From Phytomonas francai (taxonomy: Eukaryota > Euglenozoa > Kinetoplastea > Trypanosomatida > Trypanosomatidae), in NCBI GenBank assembly GCA_001766655.1, contig MJCC01000001.1:639215-687966 (forward strand): DNA of 48,752 nucleotides. The letters are read 5' to 3'. Shown here piece after piece: positions 39,235 through 47,317 of this stretch; position 1 is the first letter of the stretch, and each line of letters starts with the position of its first letter. A program made the translations under genes and the position numbers. The notes beneath the pieces are model-generated. The model was not told the origin of the DNA and made no database searches. It was given only the letters and a program-made list of their open reading frames with translations.

Positions 39235-42200
39235 TTAAGCATTATCACTTCCCCCAACTGTGTGGCCACACCATCGAGCCAATGTGTCAACCACGACATC
39301 GATTGCGTATCCTAACTTCTCACGACGACTTGCAATAGCGTCGGTATCTGATTTTCTACGCAAAATGGGCTCAACTTCCACAAAATAAAGTCTATTCCAC
39401 TCTAACAACACCTGATGAAGAGTATCTTTCAGCTTCGGATCACTTGGTGGGCCTACGTCGGAATTGACAGAGTTTATAAAACTTTCTACGTCGACCTTAG
39501 CCGTGAAGTTCCTTAGTAACGGTACAGGATCCATTAAAGTGTCGTTTCTGTCGGTTCCTTTTTCGCTGAAGCTCGGGTGACTGGCTTGCTGTGAGCGCCG
39601 ATAACGCGCCGTTTGCAGAGCAAATTGCTCAACTTCCCGTATTTTGTCAAAGCTGTTGATGTTCTCATCCACCGTGCAATAATAGCATGACGATGGCTGC
39701 CCACTTAAGGCATCCCCACTAGACTGGTGTACGTTGTAGAAATCGGTGCCAGTGCTCTCATCCCCGAGTTCTACACTTGATGAAAACGGCCAAGAGGCAT
39801 CATCAAAGTATTCCATTGCACAGAGAAGCCCCTCTTGGCATTCTGCGCCGGGGCTCTCCTGTACAAGCTCACGAACCATACTAAGCAACGAGTCAAAAAA
39901 CATAGCAGCAGCACCGCCGGCTTCATTGTATGTGATATCTCGCCCAGAAAGCTCTGTAGTACTGTAGAAAGAAATAAAAAGGGAATGGTGCACTATGCGA
40001 ATAAAAGCGCGGTTACCAGCGGGCCCGAGAACCCATACCGCTTCCTGCCAAAAATGATGATCGCCTGGAATGAAAACTGTCTTTTTTTCAGGTGGTGGCA
40101 TTGGCTCCCGCTGGAGCGATTCGACTTTACTTGGGTCTAATGGCTTACATGGATGGTTACCAGTGCCGCTCAAATCATCCAACGGTGTGTACGGTGCGTC
40201 AGCCTCAACCTGACGTTGCTGCGCAGGCCCGATATAGACGGCGCGAGCCGTCGTGTACGCCAAACGGCAGATTAGTTTGGGGAAAAAGTTTAGCGGGACC
40301 ATATTAAAAGTGAAGCGGTAGAACGGCCCGGTTAACAACCTCGGTAGGTACTCAATCACCGCCGGTGAGGCGCGATGGAAAAAGTTAGTCGGTAAGAGAA
40401 AAAAATTCTCGAGCCTAAGGTCGAGCTCTTCTGGATCCCAGTTTTCCTCGCCAACCCTGTCGCTGACGCCGTTCACAATCTCCTTTTTTTGCTCGATCGT
40501 GGGAGATGAGAAAGAGGGCGAAAAACATACCCTGCTGCCCATTATAATGTAGTCACAGCACTGCAGAAGATCCAAGATTTCATGCTTACTGGGCCGTTCC
40601 TTGTCCTTTTCCTGGAACAGCCTACTCATCAGCGCGTCAAACACCTTTATTGTAATGATGCCCTTCGACAGCAAACAGTATTGATCCGCCGCGATGGCGT
40701 CTACCCAGCTGAAGGGTACCACCCCTATTTCCTGGAAGCTCCTCATGAGGTCAGAAGCACACAGCGCCATCAAGTCTGGGTCTCCTTCCGAGATGGGTCC
40801 ACAACACGCGATGCATGTCAGCAGTCTCAAGTACCAGTCAACATCAACGATGACAAACTTGCGCATCTTTGTGTGGCGAAACCGGTGTTGAAGAATGCCA
40901 GCGTGCGCCAGGAGCTGCGTGTGGACATGCAGGTCGTTCTTTTGACTGTAGCGACGATCTACCGACTTGGCTCGATTTTTGTAATCACTCAAGGAGATAC
41001 ACCACCTACCCGTTGTCGTGCGTAAATTCAGCACCATCGCTCGAAGTTTCTCGCACCGAAGCGGAATGCGGCCATTCAGAAAGTCGATATCGTTTTTGCA
41101 TCGATGGAGGGCATGGTCGCCCATCCAGTTCAGGAGGTCCGTGATGGTGCGCATCTTGGCAAACCCGGCAGAAAAGACCTTTCGATTCACGTTGTCTACA
41201 GCAAAACGAGCTACAATAGTCGGACGAAGCTCCGGATTGGGCTGAAGAAGCTGGAAAAAGTTGTGTACCTGTTGCCCCATACCCTCCAAGATAGCATAGA
41301 GATCCTGCTCAGAATGCTTACACTTGTCAAGATGCGTGGCCACAAGCACCACGGAGGCATCGCGATGGTCACTATTGCACAAGATGAACTCGAGAATCTG
41401 GTCGAACATCGGCAGCGACGGGTTCTCGTTGGTCAAGGAAATGCACAGCATATACGTGACACGACGGGTCGGGAGATGGTCTTGTAGGATCGAAAAACAG
41501 GTCAGCCCGCTGAGCTCCGTGAAAAGAAGCTCGATATTCTCGGAACCCTCCACAGTGAGCTGGGATCGGCGAATTCCCCAGGTCGGTCTCACCCTAAGTC
41601 GATCCTTCTTGAGAAAGAAATACCAACGATTGGGTATTTTGAGATTCTCCTGCAATGCTGTCTTCCCACCCCGGACGGGGCCTAAAAAAACGAAGTTATG
41701 ACGCCCAATGAACCGTTCCGGGTCAAACTCGAATGTTCCTGAGTTCGGTGCCCCGGAAGACGGTGCGATGGCTGCGCCTTTTAAAACGATGGGCATCCCT
41801 TTCCCTGCATGAGTTTCCGAAGGGAACCTTACGGAGGCGCGATTGACTGTGAAGCGCGGCACCACCCGACCTTCAAGAACGCCAACCGTGTGATCCGGAG
41901 ACCGGCTGCGGGTTCCCACCACGCGAGAGCTTGACGGTAGCCTCCTAGCCCCCGGCAACCGCGCGGAGGCGGCGAAAAGATGAGGCTCGGAGGATGGCGA
42001 CTTCGTCTCGTCCAAGTCAGACCCTGCGGGGGCGAAGAGCTGGTTCGGCCTGATAAGTGCTCCGAGCTGGAGGACGGGGACCGCGGGCCGGCGGGCGGGA
42101 CCCGCGGCGGACGGGGAGGCCAGGGCATACCCCGGGCTCTCGGCATCCGCGCCGGGTTCGGTGGCCAAGGAGCCACAGGAGGTGGGAGAGGAAGAGGCGC

Positions 42201-44778
42201 GCAGGAGGTTCGAGGTCCGCGAGGTGTCAGGGTCCTTCGCGTTTGAGCCCTCCCTGTTTGAGAGAGAGTCACGGTAGGTACGCAAGACTGGCCGGGTGCG
42301 GGCCTTCAGGGTCGGTGAGCTCATCGGCACCCGCTTCGCGGTCGAACCCGTAGAAAACGGGGCTCCGCTCACGCCACGCTCTGGAGTGGAGGCATCCAGG
42401 AACGCGGTGGTTTGGCCATACAGTGGGCGCCGGCCCCTCCCCGTCATCGGCGTCAGCGCAGGATCGACAAACTTCAGCTGTGGTCCTTCCGATCCCAGCG
42501 AAATAACGTCCCCACTCTGTAAGATAACCAGATCTTTCGAATCGTCGTCATCGCAAGCTGGCACCCCCAGAAGATTTCCGTTAATATAGGTTTCGTGAGG
42601 GGCGCATGGCTGCAGGGCAAAGGAACCACCGGATCGTGCGCATAAAATACAGTGTGGAGCTCCAAGCAAGGGAGGCAGTGCTCCCGGTCCTTCAATGTAG
42701 TCATTGGTCGAAAGTACTATAAACTGTCGACGACTCTTGGATTTATCGGCCTTGGTTATTCGCTTAAACTCAGGAAGGGGCTTGTTAGTCTTGAAGTCAA
42801 AGCACTCGCTGGGTTCCGTGTCGCCATCAAGTTGGACCAAATTATCGGCGGGGTCGCTGCCATTATCGGAGTACTCATACCCATCTTTTGCCTCCAACGC
42901 ATGATTGGAGTAATCACCGAGAAGAATTTCGGATCCGACGAGATGCGCCACCACCCACCCGCCCACCCCATCCAAGTTTAACAAATAAGGATCATTGCGA
43001 TTGATGCGCACAGTGGACTGCTCCTTGTACGCCTGCAAAACCGACGCCACCTCCTGCTCGCGCTCTGCATTGGTTGCGGTCAGCTGCTTCATAATCGCCT
43101 CCATCTTTTCCACCTCGGATTTTAGAATGTCGACGTCCTGCGATTCCTGCTCGTTGTAGTAGTTGTCAGAGAAGAGGCTTTGAGAGCCACCGGTGGCCTC
43201 GCTGTCAGCGTCTTTCGCCGCTGCGCCGGATAACGAGGTGCGCTCGGAGCCCTCTCCCGATGATGGAGCCCGGCTCGAGCCGCTGGAGTGATCATCATTC
43301 TCCAAATTTGTACGCCGATCGATCGAGGTATCGCTCGCCAACGCAGCGGCATCCACATACGCGCGGCGGAGGTTAGCCCCAGCCCCAGCGGTGGCCATCG
43401 CGGGCTGTTCCGCGATGGAGAGGTGGGGCAGATCTCGCTCTTGGAGAATCCGTATTTTCTCCCGCAGCCGCGTCACCTCATCCTCCAGTTCACGAATGCG
43501 CTTGTCGGAAGCGGTTTCGTTGATAAATGCACGCGTTACGATGGACTTCGCGCGATCGGCGTAGCGCAGCGTACTTAGCGTCTCCCCGTAGTTCGCCGTC
43601 GCGGGGCTGACAGTCGAAAGCATGAATGTCTTGCTATTCCCGCCGAGCGATTCTCGAAGCAGAAAGGTCAGTGTAGAGTCTCGGTATGGCACGTGCTTGC
43701 TCTGGTTTTTGCGACTGTTTTCAGCCAAGGTGCTAATAACAAGGCCAAGCGTGGAAAGAGATTTGTTGATCTGTGCGCCTTCCTTGAGCGTTTCGCCCTC
43801 TGCACCTGTCGACTTCGCGCGTTCGCTACCCGCCAAATCCACCAAATTGATCTTCGCGCACAGCTCCGTGGTCGTGTTCACCCCGCCTTTCCGCACACTC
43901 TTTCGCATCTGAATTAACTGGAGCGCGAAGACCGCGTGAGAGCGGCTCGAAACATCGTTCATACCCGTCGCCGCCGTATGGCGGTTCCGGTTGCCCGCGC
44001 GCATAAGCTCTATTATCTGACCTGTGTGGCTGACTGGAACCTCCTTCAAGCCCTCCACGTATACGCCAAGGGATGGGTGTTGCCTCACTTTCAGGTTGTT
44101 CGAACTCCCGTCGGTATGCAGCAGGCATCTAACCTTCTCGCGATATATTTCGATATAGCTAACATATACCACGATATCCAGCTCCGGTGGCATATTTTCA
44201 CTGGAATGACTTTTTAGGGCATCGTTTTCGGCACCAGACTGCTTCATTCTAGCAAGTTCATCCCGCACCCGTTGTACCTCGAGCGCATTGGCGCGCTTCC
44301 TCTCAGCAATTTGGCTGAACAAGTTCTCGCATATGCGTGGGATTAGGCCCGGGGCCGAGTCCATCTGGCGACCGCCCTCCGGCCCCATCATGCAGTAGCT
44401 CTTTCCACTCCCAGTCTGGCCGTAGGCAAAGACGCAGGTGTTGAAGCCCTTAAAACTAGACTCTAGCATTGGTCTGCCAATGTCATTGTACACCGCCTCC
44501 TGCCCCTCCTCCGGTGCGTAAACGTGGTCGAAGGAGAAAATTCGCGAGCTGCAGTGCGATGCCCCCCCCTCTTCCTGCGGGTGTGCATCCTTCCTCGCAT
44601 TCGACCCCTCAAGTCCTTGTTCGAATATCTGCACGGTTGTGCCGTTTGTGAACTGCAGGCAATGCGTGGATTGCAGCTTCAACTCGCGTGAGACAAGGGG
44701 TCTGGCGCGCACGCAAACGGTAATAGTACCATCCTCGAACATAGCCTTTGGAGTGCTACCCAATCCTTGTGAAGCCAT
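39235..44778 (-). CDS. Kinesin-3-type motor fused to FHA and Roc-COR GTPase domains
   Basis: The 1,847-residue product begins with a kinesin motor (about 13-415): P-loop GQTGSGKS near 120, NDVSSRSH and DLAGSERA. It is most like kinesin-3, but with a roughly 40-residue charged insertion after ENLFSQIAERK. Short coiled coils follow. An FHA domain (about 600-765) fits the KIF1/kinesin-3 arrangement (GAPHCILC, then ETYINGNLLG). A Ser/Pro/Arg-rich disordered linker runs from about 775 to 1015. Then comes a Roc GTPase (P-loop GPVRGGKT near 1032; THLDK near 1145) and a COR domain (about 1270-1510, containing MVPLNFFPKLICRL). The G3 motif is ELSG instead of DxxG. No kinase or leucine-rich repeats are seen; the tail (about 1560-1847) is unassigned apart from a COR-like continuation. 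The frame is open upstream to 45,042, but those codons lie before the splice signal and encode a non-conserved hydrophobic stretch, so 44,778 is chosen. The motor could carry cargo along axonemal or cytoplasmic microtubules under GTPase control, which is inference. Confidence 0.9.
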   Translation of the reverse strand: MASQGLGSTPKAMFEDGTITVCVRARPLVSRELKLQSTHCLQFTNGTTVQIFEQGLEGSNARKDAHPQEEGGASHCSSRIFSFDHVYAPEEGQEAVYNDIGRPMLESSFKGFNTCVFAYGQTGSGKSYCMMGPEGGRQMDSAPGLIPRICENLFSQIAERKRANALEVQRVRDELARMKQSGAENDALKSHSSENMPPELDIVVYVSYIEIYREKVRCLLHTDGSSNNLKVRQHPSLGVYVEGLKEVPVSHTGQIIELMRAGNRNRHTAATGMNDVSSRSHAVFALQLIQMRKSVRKGGVNTTTELCAKINLVDLAGSERAKSTGAEGETLKEGAQINKSLSTLGLVISTLAENSRKNQSKHVPYRDSTLTFLLRESLGGNSKTFMLSTVSPATANYGETLSTLRYADRAKSIVTRAFINETASDKRIRELEDEVTRLREKIRILQERDLPHLSIAEQPAMATAGAGANLRRAYVDAAALASDTSIDRRTNLENDDHSSGSSRAPSSGEGSERTSLSGAAAKDADSEATGGSQSLFSDNYYNEQESQDVDILKSEVEKMEAIMKQLTATNAEREQEVASVLQAYKEQSTVRINRNDPYLLNLDGVGGWVVAHLVGSEILLGDYSNHALEAKDGYEYSDNGSDPADNLVQLDGDTEPSECFDFKTNKPLPEFKRITKADKSKSRRQFIVLSTNDYIEGPGALPPLLGAPHCILCARSGGSFALQPCAPHETYINGNLLGVPACDDDDSKDLVILQSGDVISLGSEGPQLKFVDPALTPMTGRGRRPLYGQTTAFLDASTPERGVSGAPFSTGSTAKRVPMSSPTLKARTRPVLRTYRDSLSNREGSNAKDPDTSRTSNLLRASSSPTSCGSLATEPGADAESPGYALASPSAAGPARRPAVPVLQLGALIRPNQLFAPAGSDLDETKSPSSEPHLFAASARLPGARRLPSSSRVVGTRSRSPDHTVGVLEGRVVPRFTVNRASVRFPSETHAGKGMPIVLKGAAIAPSSGAPNSGTFEFDPERFIGRHNFVFLGPVRGGKTALQENLKIPNRWYFFLKKDRLRVRPTWGIRRSQLTVEGSENIELLFTELSGLTCFSILQDHLPTRRVTYMLCISLTNENPSLPMFDQILEFILCNSDHRDASVVLVATHLDKCKHSEQDLYAILEGMGQQVHNFFQLLQPNPELRPTIVARFAVDNVNRKVFSAGFAKMRTITDLLNWMGDHALHRCKNDIDFLNGRIPLRCEKLRAMVLNLRTTTGRWCISLSDYKNRAKSVDRRYSQKNDLHVHTQLLAHAGILQHRFRHTKMRKFVIVDVDWYLRLLTCIACCGPISEGDPDLMALCASDLMRSFQEIGVVPFSWVDAIAADQYCLLSKGIITIKVFDALMSRLFQEKDKERPSKHEILDLLQCCDYIIMGSRVCFSPSFSSPTIEQKKEIVNGVSDRVGEENWDPEELDLRLENFFLLPTNFFHRASPAVIEYLPRLLTGPFYRFTFNMVPLNFFPKLICRLAYTTARAVYIGPAQQRQVEADAPYTPLDDLSGTGNHPCKPLDPSKVESLQREPMPPPEKKTVFIPGDHHFWQEAVWVLGPAGNRAFIRIVHHSLFISFYSTTELSGRDITYNEAGGAAAMFFDSLLSMVRELVQESPGAECQEGLLCAMEYFDDASWPFSSSVELGDESTGTDFYNVHQSSGDALSGQPSSCYYCTVDENINSFDKIREVEQFALQTARYRRSQQASHPSFSEKGTDRNDTLMDPVPLLRNFTAKVDVESFINSVNSDVGPPSDPKLKDTLHQVLLEWNRLYFVEVEPILRRKSDTDAIASRREKLGYAIDVVVDTLARWCGHTVGGSDNA

Positions 44779-44872
44779 CAATAAAAATCCTATTAATTGA
44801 TCGTTATAACTAAAAGTGTGTATTGCGCCAAAAAAGAAGTGTTCTCTCGGAAGCTTTACTACAAGGATAATA

Positions 44873-44912
44873 CTAAGAAAAGGAAAACTAGCGTAAGTAA
44901 AAGAGGCAAAAA
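44873..44912 (-). promoter_or_regulatory. Pyrimidine tract and AG that decide the kinesin start
   Basis: Read on the minus strand, T-rich and TTTTCCTTTTC runs end in an AG at 44,874-44,873, 95 bases before the ATG at 44,778. Any start further upstream in the open frame would be spliced off. Confidence 0.55.
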
Positions 44913-45416
44913 AAAAAAGATACGATAAGGATCCTCGTAAATAAAAATAATTTTGTTTAGAACACATGACAAAAACTGCTTCCTTTCTCCGTGTGGCTCC
45001 CAGGCTATCAAAAATGCTCCTCATTCTCTTACTTCTACACATAAGGGGTAAAAAAAGGAATTTACAATATGTAAAAATTACACAAACTCAACAGGAACTT
45101 CAAAAAGGGGAGTTCCTGTAGGAAGCTATTTCAATTTCGGCTTGAATCGCTCGGCGTGACGTCTCCCAAGAGAATCATACAATAACAACCGTAGTGCAAA
45201 ATCAAACTAGCTACTTGGCTGATTGATTGAATAATGAAAAAAAAGCTACCACCCCGCCTCTCCCTCCCTCCCTCCCTTTATGGACGCGGCTTTCCGTACG
45301 CGCATGTCACTTTCCCCGCACGTTTTGCAAGGCTGAGGGGGCCGTTATCGTCGTGGTTGGGGTCACCACTCGCCTCCTTTTGTTCGCGTGATGTATGCGG
45401 ATCTCTGTTTACCTTT

Positions 45417-45659
45417 ATGAGGAACGCGTTCCGGCCTAAACAGCTTCCCATGAAATACATCCCTTTAGGAAGGATTTGGCAAAGCTACTTTTCAGGTGCA
45501 ACAGGTGATAAGAAGGCCGATGAACGGGCCATCATTGTAGTCGAGGCAGCTTGGAAAGACTATCCGGGAAGCTATTGGAATCTACTGATAAGCTTACTAA
45601 TAGAGTTCTCAACACTAAATTGGGGGCGGGAACAACTAGCGAAGAAGTTGTGGCCATAA
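45417..45659 (+). CDS. Possible small protein gene on the opposite strand (80 residues), unrecognised
   Basis: An open plus-strand frame runs from 45,234 (141 codons), or from the better-placed ATG at 45,417 (80 codons). The 80-residue version starts with a basic, Pro-containing segment and has several Trp/Tyr residues plus a hydrophobic helix with NLLISLLIEF near residues 57-66. That could fit a small organellar or membrane-associated protein. A C/T-rich tract on the same strand (45,245-45,280) with later AGs could serve as its splice acceptor. Against it: it is flanked on both sides by minus-strand genes, it is short, and I recognise no family. Treat it as a candidate only. Confidence 0.35.
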   Translation: MRNAFRPKQLPMKYIPLGRIWQSYFSGATGDKKADERAIIVVEAAWKDYPGSYWNLLISLLIEFSTLNWGREQLAKKLWP

Positions 45660-46067
45660 AGAAGCGAATCAACAATGAATAGCCCAGAAAGATAAGAAAA
45701 AAACAATGTTATTGCCACTGCTAACCTCCTTTACAACTTAATCTCAAACCTGCACTGCAAAAGATAACCTCGCCAAGGGATCAAAATATTCTGGGGTGAC
45801 AATTCATACATTATTTTACTTTTTTATTATTCGCGACTTGCTGAAGAGGGAAGAAATATGTTTCACATATAGATTCATTTCCCTAATAGTAAAAATATGC
45901 AATAATAAATATATCACATTATTTTTTTTTGCACACAAAAAAAACTCAGCACGACTGGCTTTCTATAAAAAGGGTCTTTTCCTCAATCCATATATTTAAA
46001 AAGTAAAAACAGCAAACTTGAGACCCGACAGAGACAAAATTAGGGAAAAAGGTCACCAAGATCGCCA

Positions 46068-46517
46068 TTACTTCTGTGCATAAAGCCGCGTCCACTCACG
46101 CGCCGTATCTAACGCACCGGACTCATCTCTCTTCCAGTGATCGGCTACATCATTCGCTAACGGATCATCCGGGTTGGGACTGCTCATGAGAATCTGAATA
46201 GACAAGAGAACTTTGTTGATAAGCAGCGCGGGCGACCACTTGTCCTTGATGATATCCAAACAAATCCGGCCAATCTTATCTACATTAGGGTGGTATATTT
46301 TCGTAAGAAAGCGAACCTTTGGCGGTACCATCGGATAATCCTCTGGCAAGAAAAGTTCGAGGTGAAAGATACCCCCTTCATAGCAGCTCTGAGGAGGGCC
46401 GCGGATAATGACCTTGAAATAGCGGGGATTATCTTTCGTCGGCGTCGCCGAGATGCCGGGTGGACACTCACGGTGAAGCTTTTCAGTCTCCTTCACGATG
46501 CGCGTCGTTAAAGCCAT
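46068..46517 (-). CDS. UBC13: Ubiquitin-conjugating enzyme E2 of the Ubc13/UBE2N type
   Basis: Forms Lys63-linked ubiquitin chains with an Mms2/Uev partner, in DNA damage tolerance and signalling. The 149-residue product matches human UBE2N along its whole length: HPN at 76-78 in IYHPNVDK, active-site Cys86 in [15 protein letters not shown], and the [14 protein letters not shown] segment near the active site. Family length and start are normal. Small differences from the human protein include QSCYEGG where human has DSPFEGG. It lies in the minus cluster between the carboxypeptidase and the kinesin. On the minus strand a T-rich tract lies about 55-70 bases upstream of the ATG and could be its splice signal. 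Confidence 0.95.
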   Translation of the reverse strand: MALTTRIVKETEKLHRECPPGISATPTKDNPRYFKVIIRGPPQSCYEGGIFHLELFLPEDYPMVPPKVRFLTKIYHPNVDKIGRICLDIIKDKWSPALLINKVLLSIQILMSSPNPDDPLANDVADHWKRDESGALDTAREWTRLYAQK

Positions 46518-47317
46518 ATTGTGAGTCTGATTATAGATACTCTAATGGTTGTAATTGTCCTTTATGTATATGGAGGAAAAAAAACTTCCCCTCCAAGGTT
46601 CTCAAAAGTTTTTTGGGTGTGGTATCTTTGATCACTTGTTGATAACAGGATGTGATAAACATACACACAAAAAAAAAGGGTGAAAGTGAATGATTATGAC
46701 GCATAAAAGTAGATCTTATCGCATATTTTCCAGGCATGTGTAAATGTGAAAAAAAAAATACAAAAAAAAGGGTAAATCGTTTAGGAGTTATTACAGTTCA
46801 TTTTTCCAGTCGACAACTTTATATAATCAAGGGAGTTCAATTTCATAAAACTCAGGTTTGTTACACTTGCTGAAATAATCCGAAAAAAAATTATATATCA
46901 ATACTGATGCATAGACTCCGAAACTAACATTTCACACTGAGAAGGAAGAATTTATTCTATTCATTTACAACTATTACTAAATTACTAACCGATAATCAGA
47001 AGGAAGCGTATGAAGAAACACTTATTTCAGAATACCACCTCGAAAACGAATTCAATATTCAATTAAGATATTGTGAGGTGTAAAGATAAAAAAAAAAGAA
47101 GATCTAAAATAGATACCTGAGTTAAGTAGTGCACTAAATGTGCACGGATGTTTACACAGTGAAGAAGAAAAAAGAAAAAAAAAGAAGGGAGGAGTTGCAA
47201 ACATCATTTGTTTGTCTTGCTCCACACCCTTGCATGAAAAGATATTCTGCTCTCAAGCGCCATCAAGAGACCTGGGTGCATCTGGGCCCATCGCCAACGC
47301 GAGGGGAGGAGGTCCGC
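46518..47317. other. Spacer between the M32 carboxypeptidase and UBC13
   Basis: AT-rich UTR sequence with A-rich runs on the plus strand, which read as T-rich tracts on the coding strand. No credible gene is present. An open plus-strand frame that begins here at 47,138 runs antisense through the carboxypeptidase and is a by-product of its GC-rich codons. Confidence 0.6.

Larger units (their letters stand above)
44779..46067. other. Spacer between UBC13 and the kinesin, with a possible plus-strand gene inside
   Basis: Includes the kinesin leader and splice signal, an AT-rich stretch that would be the UBC13 3' UTR, and a GC-richer middle part (45,240-45,660) that carries a plus-strand open frame listed separately. 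The plus-strand C/T run at 45,245-45,280 is purine-rich on the strand of the surrounding genes. Confidence 0.5.

Noticed and set aside
44779..45042. 88-residue N-terminal extension of the kinesin
   Set aside because: Open by chance; lies upstream of the pyrimidine tract and AG, is Phe/Tyr-rich with no conservation, and the motor starts normally from the ATG at 44,778.
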